Source of the DNA: Cytophagaceae bacterium
GTDB taxonomy: Bacteria > Bacteroidota > Bacteroidia > Cytophagales > Spirosomataceae
Direction of reading: 5' to 3'
Assembly: GCA_027486845.1 (NCBI GenBank)
Contig: JAIXOL010000024.1
Span: 1 to 64,000 of the forward strand
DNA length: 64,000 bases
Numbering within the stretch: the first letter of the stretch is position 1; each line of letters starts with the position of its first letter. Shown piece after piece: positions 18,461 through 25,432 of this stretch. A program made the translations under genes and the position numbers. The notes under the pieces are model-generated. The model searched no databases, was not told the origin of the DNA, and saw only the letters and a list, made by a program, of their open reading frames with translations.

Positions 18461-19483
18461 ATGGCACTCATAACCAAAAAGAAAGTACCATTTAAAATAT
18501 CACAAAAGTTACGAAAATACCTCACAAAGTATGGTCGTGAAAAAGAGTTACCGATTAAATATACAGATTTATTGCGTTTCGACAATGCTTTCCCGCTATA
18601 TGATAAAAAGGGGAAAGACACGCTTTGGGAAACGGTAATGTACTCTCAAAATGACCTCGAAGAAATCTATGAGGCATTAAAAAACATTTATGCTGATTTA
18701 AAAACCGATGGAGATGATGCCGTAATCAAACATTTGGTGGTTGATAGAGTCGATACCTGCACCTATGCCAATACAAGACCGTTCAGAATCCGAATTGTGA
18801 ATAAAATTAATGATAACCACGACTATTTTTATATAAAATTGGCTGATGCTTCTCGTATTTACGGCCTTGAACTAGAGCATTTACTTTCGCCCAATGTAAT
18901 AGGCTACTGCACACACGAAGATACATTGGTTGAAGAGCACATTGCCGGAATTCCTGCCGATCAGTTTATGAATAACCACCTCAACGATGCCAATTTTAAT
19001 CCGATTCGTTTGAGTAAGGAGTTTATCAAGTTTAATGAGCGTTGTTTTGTAAGACTTTTAGGTGATATGCACTCATCAAATTTTGTAATTATCGTCACAC
19101 CTGATTTTGAGGATTTTCACTATAGGCTCCGAGCTATTGACTTCGACCAACAATCTTACGAAGCATCTAAATCAGTCTATATGCCACAATATTTTAAGCA
19201 AAACTACGCAATGATTCAGATGGGCATGAAATATTTAACGGCAGAGTCGGTAAAACAATACCAAGCCGAAGAACGCACGCTCATTGCGAATCGATTAAGA
19301 GAAGAAAAAAGCAGAATGCACGATTTAATAGACACCATGAAAAAAGATATAATTTCAATACACGAAAATCTCGAGTCACTCAAGCAAGACCTTGCCATAC
19401 ATTATAAAAACGCTAATTTTTTGAATTGCAAAAGTATGGGAGAAGTTGTGGAGTTGAGTTTAAAACAAGTCTTAGTTCATTAA
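18461..19483 (+). CDS. Predicted kinase-fold (APH-like) conserved protein
   Basis: This 340-residue protein is not identified by name, but it carries features of the protein-kinase/aminoglycoside-phosphotransferase fold. There is a lysine strand DYFYIKLAD near 125, a hinge-like VEEHIAGIPADQF, a catalytic-loop-like GDMHSSNF (201-208, His204 and Asn207), and a metal-loop-like IDFDQQ (226-231). A helical tail follows. It may phosphorylate a small molecule or a protein; this is an inference from motif order only. The ATG at 18461 is preferred to one 30 bases upstream because the extra residues look non-coding. It is cytoplasmic and stands alone. Confidence 0.6.
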   Translation: MALITKKKVPFKISQKLRKYLTKYGREKELPIKYTDLLRFDNAFPLYDKKGKDTLWETVMYSQNDLEEIYEALKNIYADLKTDGDDAVIKHLVVDRVDTCTYANTRPFRIRIVNKINDNHDYFYIKLADASRIYGLELEHLLSPNVIGYCTHEDTLVEEHIAGIPADQFMNNHLNDANFNPIRLSKEFIKFNERCFVRLLGDMHSSNFVIIVTPDFEDFHYRLRAIDFDQQSYEASKSVYMPQYFKQNYAMIQMGMKYLTAESVKQYQAEERTLIANRLREEKSRMHDLIDTMKKDIISIHENLESLKQDLAIHYKNANFLNCKSMGEVVELSLKQVLVH

Positions 19484-19532
19484 AAATTCGATTGGAAATC
19501 AAGATAATTTTCCAATCGAATCATTGATTTAT

Positions 19533-19904
19533 TTAATCTTTCGTGACTGCCCAAAATAGCAATAACCAGCCTACCACCAAGAAAGTACCACCGATTGGAG
19601 CAACAGCCCCGAATACATTAAGGCCAGTAAAACAAATGGTATATAAAGCTCCGCTGAAAACCAACACTCCAGCCAAAATGCAATAGCCGCTGTAAATAAG
19701 AGTTTTGCTTGAAATATGCTTCGAGATAATCCCTATCAAAATCAATGCAATAGCATGATAAAATTGGTAGCGAACTCCGGTCTCAAAAGTTTCGAATCGG
19801 CCGCTTGCTGTAAGCATGGGCTTAAGAGCATGGGCACCAAAAGCACCAATCATTACTCCTACCGCTCCCAAAAGTGAGCCTGCTTTCAAAAAAAGTTTAT
19901 TCAT
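19533..19904 (-). CDS. DUF423 family small membrane protein
   Basis: This protein has about 123 residues from the ATG at 19904, the start that gives the conserved LGAVGVMIGAFGAHALKPML. It has four hydrophobic helices (roughly 6-25, 48-64, 68-86 and 94-118) and the conserved FETGVRYQFYHAIALILIG. DUF423 (YgdD-like) proteins are inner-membrane proteins of unknown function. The next gene upstream on the same strand ends only 39 bases before this start, so they may be cotranscribed. Confidence 0.85.
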   Translation of the reverse strand: MNKLFLKAGSLLGAVGVMIGAFGAHALKPMLTASGRFETFETGVRYQFYHAIALILIGIISKHISSKTLIYSGYCILAGVLVFSGALYTICFTGLNVFGAVAPIGGTFLVVGWLLLFWAVTKD

Positions 19905-19942
19905 AAATATTTGTTTTAAACTAATCAAAAAGAGTTTTAATA

Positions 19943-21235
19943 CTAAGGCAATTTTGAAAAATCAATCGAAGGCGTTTTACCTTTGAGTGGTCTTACAAAC
20001 TTCTGATTGAGGGTAGTATTATCATTGAAGAATCCACAATTTCTCAAATAAAACTGGCCATTTTTCATACCACCATCATAATCTACTCGATATCCCTTGC
20101 GAGCAGTATTATCAGCAGTAAGGGTAATTTGATTCAATTCCGCCCAACCATTTTTGGAAGTATAAACCCATTGATTATCAAAATTCCCCAAACGTTCTTG
20201 ATTACCAGTTTCGGGAACAAAGTTTTCAAGAAAAGAATACAAACTTTTCAAATAAGTTGATGTTTTCGGCCTATTGAAACTTGCTATTAGTCGCCATTGG
20301 TTTTCTTCTGGAGCAAAAAAATAAGCTGTATAAATAGTATAACCATCGGTGGTTGGCTTTCCTTGCAACAAAAACTGATAAGTGTTTCCAGCTTTCCAAT
20401 TATACTTCAAATAGCTTTGTCCACCCGAACCTTCGTTGCCAAACTCACCCGTATAAACGCCATTACCTTTTTTCAAAAGTAAAATCTTTTGGTCTTGTGG
20501 AATTGCGGCAGGGTTATCAGTTGTAAACGGACTCCAAACCGAAAACAAAATTCTTCGCTCAGTTTCCGAATTTACCTGCATTCCAAAATAACCTTCGCCA
20601 AAACCATTTGCCATAAAATAGGAGCCAATCACATCATTCCCTTTCGGAATCGTTACTTCATTATAAAACCATTCTATATTTTCTAAGCCATCAGTCGGAT
20701 AACGCAAATGAACCGAAGGTCCTCTTCTACCCCAATAAAAGTAATTACCTTCGTTATTTTTCACAAAAGTAAGCTCAGAAGTGACCGAAGTTCCACTCAC
20801 AACCAAACTCGAAATTGTGCCAAAGTTAGCATTTGTTTTAGTCATGCCTTTTATATCGACCGAAACATAACCCGCCTGTGGTAAATCCCATTCTCCCACA
20901 TAAAATTCTTTTTCGTAATCGCCTTCCGCCATAAACTCAATGTTTTTCCCTAGAATGCTAATATTAATTTTACTTTTATTGCCCTTCGGATTCATCAAGA
21001 CTGATAATTTCAGTGAACCTTTTTGGCCAACTTTAAAATAAGTCCGGCAAACTGTCAAATCTGAGTTCCAGTTTACTAAGCCCTCTTCCTTAATAGATGC
21101 TCCATTTGTCGTCCATGCATTTCCTCCGAGAGGAATCGTTTGTTTGTTAATATCATGCTCATTATCAAGCACTTTATCGGCTTTACATTGCAAAAAAGTT
21201 ATTAGAAAAACTAGAATTAAAAATTGGATATTCAT
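19943..21235 (-). CDS. DUF5077/DUF3472 lipoprotein
   Basis: This 430-residue protein starts with a lipoprotein signal (LITFLQC, lipid-modified Cys17). The N-terminal half (about 30-150) looks like DUF5077, a beta-sandwich; the C-terminal part is DUF3472 (NYFYWGRRGPSVHLRYPTDG, MANGFGEGYFGMQVN, WKAGNTYQFLLQGKP). Proteins with this pair are exported in Bacteroidota and are suspected to bind or modify carbohydrate, without proof. No dedicated glycan-uptake genes lie beside it. Confidence 0.78.
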   Translation of the reverse strand: MNIQFLILVFLITFLQCKADKVLDNEHDINKQTIPLGGNAWTTNGASIKEEGLVNWNSDLTVCRTYFKVGQKGSLKLSVLMNPKGNKSKINISILGKNIEFMAEGDYEKEFYVGEWDLPQAGYVSVDIKGMTKTNANFGTISSLVVSGTSVTSELTFVKNNEGNYFYWGRRGPSVHLRYPTDGLENIEWFYNEVTIPKGNDVIGSYFMANGFGEGYFGMQVNSETERRILFSVWSPFTTDNPAAIPQDQKILLLKKGNGVYTGEFGNEGSGGQSYLKYNWKAGNTYQFLLQGKPTTDGYTIYTAYFFAPEENQWRLIASFNRPKTSTYLKSLYSFLENFVPETGNQERLGNFDNQWVYTSKNGWAELNQITLTADNTARKGYRVDYDGGMKNGQFYLRNCGFFNDNTTLNQKFVRPLKGKTPSIDFSKLP

Positions 21236-21468
21236 TTTTTTAAAGAAGGTTAATAGAAATTGTTTAGTATTTTTTATGAAGTTAATTAAAAAACAAAGGC
21301 TATTCGAACTTTGAAATAATAAATGGGTCTATACTTATACATTATATCTTTTGGTAATGAGACAAAAGGCATGAAATGTTTTTAGGTAGGATAAAACTTT
21401 TCAAAAATCAAGCTAAAAACTTGATTTATAAAGTGTTACAATTTACAAACAGGCAACAACCATAAGTT

Positions 21469-22143
21469 TTATTTCTGATAAATTCTTCCTCCAAAAATCT
21501 TGCTACCAACTCTAATCATGGTGCTACCTTCATCGATTGCAATGGCATAATCGCCGCTCATACCCATTGAGAGAGTTGAAAATTCTGAACGGTCAGCCTT
21601 TTGAGGTCTGAGTTCTTTAAAAAATTCACACAATTTTTTAAACTCTTTTCTGATTTGAGCTTCATCATCGGTGAGGGTTGTCATGCCCATTAGACCTACG
21701 ATTCTCACGTTTGGTAGTTTTTCAAGTGTTTCGGTTTTCAAAATCTCCAAACATTCCTCTTCACTCATACCGCTTTTGGTATCTTCTTCGGCAATGTAAA
21801 TCTGCAATAAACAATCAATCACTCGGTTGTTTTTGGTCGCTTGTTTATTGATTTCCTGCAAAAGTTTCAAGCTATCTACCGAGTGAATTAAACTTACAAA
21901 CGGAGCAATATATTTTACCTTATTCGATTGTAAATGACCAATAAAATGCCATTCAATGTCCTTCGGCATTGCTTCATGTTTATCAACCAATTCTTGCACA
22001 TAGTTTTCGCCAAAACGCATAAAACCAGCATTATAGGCCTCCATTAGCATTTCTACAGGCTTGGTTTTCGATACCGCTACCAACGTTACGCCTTTCCCTT
22101 CAATTTCTTTTTCTATGAACCGAATATTTTCTACAATTGCCAT
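21469..22143 (-). CDS. YggS-type PLP homeostasis protein
   Basis: This 224-residue member of the YggS/PROSC family binds pyridoxal 5'-phosphate and buffers it in the cytoplasm. The PLP lysine is Lys26 in VAVSKTKP. Further motifs are RFGENYVQEL, WHFIGHLQSNKVKYI, HSVDSLKL and LSMGMSGDYAIAIDEGSTMIRVGSKIFG at the end, all typical. The length is normal. It is downstream of an aldo/keto reductase on the same strand, separated by a hairpin-rich spacer. Confidence 0.93.
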   Translation of the reverse strand: MAIVENIRFIEKEIEGKGVTLVAVSKTKPVEMLMEAYNAGFMRFGENYVQELVDKHEAMPKDIEWHFIGHLQSNKVKYIAPFVSLIHSVDSLKLLQEINKQATKNNRVIDCLLQIYIAEEDTKSGMSEEECLEILKTETLEKLPNVRIVGLMGMTTLTDDEAQIRKEFKKLCEFFKELRPQKADRSEFSTLSMGMSGDYAIAIDEGSTMIRVGSKIFGGRIYQK

Positions 22144-22147
22144 GTTT

Positions 22148-22244
22148 AGAGTTCTGACGGGGTCGCCCGTGCGATTTTGAGTTTTGAGTTCTGAGTTCTT
22201 AAACTGAGTTGTAACTCAGAATTCTAAACTCAGAACTCAGAACT
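22148..22244. repeat. Hairpin with GACGGGGTCGC core and GAGTTCTGAGTT words
   Basis: The spacer between the YggS-type gene and the reductase is a long imperfect inverted repeat. Words such as GAGTTTTGAGTTCTGAGTTC (about 22180-22199) are answered by AACTCAGAACTCAGAACTTT (about 22224-22243). The block GACGGGGTCGC (22156-22166) occurs again in a hairpin at 35747-35757. Confidence 0.55.
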
Positions 22245-22246
22245 TT

Positions 22247-23116
22247 TTAAGATGCCACCGAAGTTTGGTAAATATCGTACCAATCTTCACGGCTTAATTT
22301 AATATCTGAGGCACTAGCAGCATTGCGAATTCGAGCTTCTGACAATGAGCCAATGATTGGTAAAGTACCCAATTGCATTAACCATGCAACGGCCGTTTGC
22401 TCTACATTGGCATCGTATTTTTTACCGATTGCTTCCAATTTTGTTTTCAAAACTGCCGATTTTCCTTCTTTTCCATCTAATATTTCACCACCAGCGAGCG
22501 GAGCCCAAGCCAAAGGTTTGCTGAAACTTTGCTTGATAAAATCCAAACGACCATCCTCGATAGCCGAAATATTCATTAAATTTAATTCAATATGATTAGT
22601 TACGATTGGAATCGTGAGGTAAGAAGCCAATAATTGGTGTTGGAATGCAGTAAAATTAGCTACTCCGATATGTTTTACTTTTCCTGAATTAACGATTTCG
22701 GCCAAAGTCATAGCGGTTTGCTCTGGGTCGGCCAAGAAATCACTTTGGTTCAGTAAGAAAATATCTAAATAGTCTGTTTTTAGATTTTTCAGTGAATTAT
22801 CAACACTATCTAAAATATAATTTCTTGAATTATCAAAATAACTTACTTTTCCATTCTTGCGAATACCACATTTACTAAAAAGTACGATGTCTTCACGCTT
22901 GAAAGACTTATTGGCGATGATTTTTCCGAATTGCTCTTCGATGGTCGAATCGCCGTAAATATCGGCGTGGTCAAAGGTATTAATGCCCAATTCTAAGCAT
23001 AAATTAATGATTTGCTCCATTTTGGCTGGAGTGTTTTCTAAATTTTCCCAACGCCAAAATCCATAAATGGCTTCCGATACTTTCGGTCCCGAATCACTGA
23101 GATATACTTTTTTCAT
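22247..23116 (-). CDS. Aldo/keto reductase, YdhF-like
   Basis: This 289-residue aldo/keto reductase has GINTFDHADIYG near 44-55 (Asp49, Tyr54 of the catalytic tetrad), a lysine in LFSKCGIRK, and the NAD(P)H-binding late segment GSLSEARIRNA. The GYxTxWRW-like start (AIYGFWRWEN) fits the YdhF subgroup. It reduces carbonyls with NADPH; the substrate is not known. It is cytoplasmic. It lies downstream of an Rrf2 gene but is separated by a hairpin terminator. Confidence 0.87.
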   Translation of the reverse strand: MKKVYLSDSGPKVSEAIYGFWRWENLENTPAKMEQIINLCLELGINTFDHADIYGDSTIEEQFGKIIANKSFKREDIVLFSKCGIRKNGKVSYFDNSRNYILDSVDNSLKNLKTDYLDIFLLNQSDFLADPEQTAMTLAEIVNSGKVKHIGVANFTAFQHQLLASYLTIPIVTNHIELNLMNISAIEDGRLDFIKQSFSKPLAWAPLAGGEILDGKEGKSAVLKTKLEAIGKKYDANVEQTAVAWLMQLGTLPIIGSLSEARIRNAASASDIKLSREDWYDIYQTSVAS

Positions 23117-23172
23117 GTTGTACAGTTTTTTATTAAAGTGCGTAAAGATAATAGATTTCGCATAAAAATTAG

Positions 23173-23203
23173 TCTGAGTAGATAAATGATATATCTACTC
23201 AGA
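23173..23203 (-). terminator. Hairpin terminator after the Rrf2 gene
   Basis: TCTGAGTAGATA (23173-23184) and TATCTACTCAGA (23192-23203) form a perfect 12-bp stem with a 7-base loop. On the minus strand it is followed by CTAATTTTTATG. It separates the Rrf2 gene from the reductase. Confidence 0.7.
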
Positions 23204-23220
23204 GCAAAAATACAACAAAA

Positions 23221-23631
23221 TCACCAAACAAATGGCTCAGTTGTCGTGGGTGGGTTCGAACCACCTATCAAGGGCACTTTCATCATCAACGGGCGAATTT
23301 TACAGGCTTCTTCGCTTACACAATCATCGCATTTTCCATAAAAATGCAATGAAACACAAAGCGTTGGTGCAATTGGGCCATCAATTAACCGAATCAAGCG
23401 AGCCAATGGAATTTGATTAGGCGATTCTTTCAAGAAATATCCACCGTTTTTGCCTTGCGAACTTTGCAAAATCCCCCCTCGACGTAAATCAAGTAGAATT
23501 GACTCTAAAAATCGGCGTGGCAAACTTTCTTCGGCAATAATATCAGGCACGGTCATTGGGGAGTTTTCGCCAAAATGTTTTGCCAAAATTCGGAGTGCTT
23601 TTAGGGCGTATTTTGTCTTTTTAGAAATCAT
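23221..23631 (-). CDS. Rrf2 family transcriptional regulator with unusual C-terminus
   Basis: This protein has 136 residues from the ATG at 23631 (MISKKTKYALKAL, the conserved Rrf2 start). The winged helix (about 1-75) has the typical SLPRRFLESILLDLRRGGIL and GKNGGYFL. A Cys-rich segment CVSLHFYGKCDDCVSEEAC has the spacing of Fe-S ligands in IscR/NsrR-like proteins. The last residues after MMKV (PLIGGSNPPTTTEPFVW) do not look like an Rrf2 tail; that DNA resembles a tRNA T-arm read through, so the native C-terminus may have been replaced. It begins 4 bases after the upstream DUF2490 gene and is probably cotranscribed with it. Confidence 0.83.
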   Translation of the reverse strand: MISKKTKYALKALRILAKHFGENSPMTVPDIIAEESLPRRFLESILLDLRRGGILQSSQGKNGGYFLKESPNQIPLARLIRLIDGPIAPTLCVSLHFYGKCDDCVSEEACKIRPLMMKVPLIGGSNPPTTTEPFVW

Positions 23632-23635
23632 AACC

Positions 23636-24385
23636 TTATTTCTTTTTCTTTCTAAAATCAAGATTTTGAAAATAGAAAAGCCTGATACTATTGATGTTTC
23701 TGAATTTATTTCCCGCAGCCAATTGTTGGTAAACATTCATATAACCGAATTGGAAATTTGAGTGAGAATCAATGTTATAGGCCAGTCCAACAAAAAAACG
23801 ATTTTGGTCGAAAACATTATAAACATTGTTTTTTGATAGATTCACCATGATTTCATCATTCAGAATAGCCGAAAAGGTCTTTGGTGCAATACCTTTTTTG
23901 CTCAACGGAATATTGATAAGCATATTTGCTCTTATTCGCTCATCGAATCTATAGCCATCGGCCAACTCATTATCATTTTTTATCTTTCTTCTGAAACGCT
24001 CTTCCAATCGAATCCACTGCATAGTTCGGACTTTTCCATACTTCGTATGCAACTGCAACTGATGCCAAATTCGATGTTCGGGTTGAGAAATATTGGCATG
24101 ACCTTCTTCGGGAAAATGGTGGGCATAATTATACGCATTTGTAAACTTCAAATCATCGTTTATGTAATACATCACCCCCAAACGACCTAAAAACTTTGAT
24201 GGTTCTTTGATGAAATGCTCAGTTGTACGAAAATGTGTATCAAACCAAATTCCCCATTTATCAGTTAGGCGGGTTTGATTGAAATATCCGAGCCAAAGTT
24301 GTTCTTCATCTTGCACAACTCTTGTTGTTTGAGCAAAAATTGAGCATGAGCATAGCATCAAAGCGAGTAAAATTCTGCTTTTCAT
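23636..24385 (-). CDS. DUF2490 outer-membrane beta-barrel protein
   Basis: This 249-residue protein has a signal peptide ending SIFAQ. Alternating strands follow, beginning EEQLWLGYFNQTRLTDKWGIWFD, which is the DUF2490 signature, and it ends in repeated aromatic strands (FQFGYMNVYQQ and IRLFYFQNLDF). It is predicted to form an outer-membrane barrel of unknown function. A DUF1684 gene precedes it by 33 bases and an Rrf2 regulator follows by 4, suggesting one transcript. Confidence 0.82.
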   Translation of the reverse strand: MKSRILLALMLCSCSIFAQTTRVVQDEEQLWLGYFNQTRLTDKWGIWFDTHFRTTEHFIKEPSKFLGRLGVMYYINDDLKFTNAYNYAHHFPEEGHANISQPEHRIWHQLQLHTKYGKVRTMQWIRLEERFRRKIKNDNELADGYRFDERIRANMLINIPLSKKGIAPKTFSAILNDEIMVNLSKNNVYNVFDQNRFFVGLAYNIDSHSNFQFGYMNVYQQLAAGNKFRNINSIRLFYFQNLDFRKKKK

Positions 24386-24418
24386 AGGATTTTATTAGTT
24401 TTAGAAGATTAATCTATC

Positions 24419-25312
24419 TCAATGATGTCCGTAGTTTTTCTCACCAGCTCTAATCTCAATGGGTAAGAGGTTTTGCTTTGGCGGCAGCGGACAAGTGGCA
24501 TAAGGTGTAAAAGCACACGGCGGATTATACGCTTTGTTGAAGTCGAGATAAGTGAAGCCATCAGCATCGGGTTTTGCTGCATATACAAATCTTCCCGCTC
24601 CGTAGGTTTCTTTTTTATTGGTTTTATCGCCGAAGATGATAAAAAACTCTTCGCCCTCCGCCAAAGCATCTAATTTATATTCTTTTCCTGCAATAGTAAA
24701 GACCAAAACCCCAGGCGAATCTTGTTGTGAAGCTTGTCCAGTTACGTCCAAAATGGCAATTTTCTTGCCTTCAGTTGGTACAAATTTAGCTTTTAACTTC
24801 CATTTTGGGTCAATTTTAAACGTTTCAATTCCGTGAAATGCTTTCAAAAATGGGCTTTCTAAATCTCGCAATCTGATGGCGTAGCGTTCGCCACGTTTTA
24901 TCACAAACCAACGTAAAGAATTGTGTTTCAGCACAATAGGTTTTTCAGCAGGAAAAACTTTTAATTTTTCAACTTTATCATTTTCATTAAAAACTTCGGC
25001 ATCGGCTTTGGTTTCAACAAAAACTTCTCCTTTCGATAAAATAATATTACCCAAAAAGTCTTTGCTTCTATCTTTAGGGAAAATAATTTTATTATCAGTA
25101 TTTCCACCAAAAGAATTTCGACCTTCTTCGAGCCAAAACAAACCCGCCAGATTGAGCCAACCATTTTCTTTTTTTAGTCCTTCTATACGATTTTGATGCC
25201 ACGCTTTTATTTCTTTTTCGTAGTCAGAATCATCGGTTTTGATGCTAAACGAAAATAAGATTATCGAGGTTAAAACTCCTAAAATGCTAAATTGGGTTTG
25301 ATTCTTTTTCAT
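24419..25312 (-). CDS. DUF1684 family exported protein
   Basis: This 297-residue protein has an N-terminal hydrophobic segment (about 8-24). It matches the DUF1684 family: WHQNRIEGLKKENGWLNLAG near 35-54, ERYAIRLRDLESPFLKAFHG in the middle, and the strongly conserved tail FNKAYNPPCAFTPYATCPLPP with NLLPIEIRAGEK. The family is widespread and has no agreed biochemical role. It follows a TonB receptor gene by 120 bases and precedes the DUF2490 gene. Confidence 0.86.
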   Translation of the reverse strand: MKKNQTQFSILGVLTSIILFSFSIKTDDSDYEKEIKAWHQNRIEGLKKENGWLNLAGLFWLEEGRNSFGGNTDNKIIFPKDRSKDFLGNIILSKGEVFVETKADAEVFNENDKVEKLKVFPAEKPIVLKHNSLRWFVIKRGERYAIRLRDLESPFLKAFHGIETFKIDPKWKLKAKFVPTEGKKIAILDVTGQASQQDSPGVLVFTIAGKEYKLDALAEGEEFFIIFGDKTNKKETYGAGRFVYAAKPDADGFTYLDFNKAYNPPCAFTPYATCPLPPKQNLLPIEIRAGEKNYGHH

Positions 25313-25432
25313 GAATATTTTTAACTTTAAAAGCCTAAATTAATAAAAAACTAAATCTTTTGGGCAAAAAACTATCAATTTTTAATCATGTCATACTCTA
25401 TTTTCAAGAAATAAAGCGTGACACAAAACTAA

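Noticed and set aside
23241-23314. Complete tRNA gene at the Rrf2 tail
   Set aside because: Only the T-arm and a 3' acceptor-like strand are present; the complementary 5' acceptor strand, D-arm and anticodon arm are absent at the required distance.
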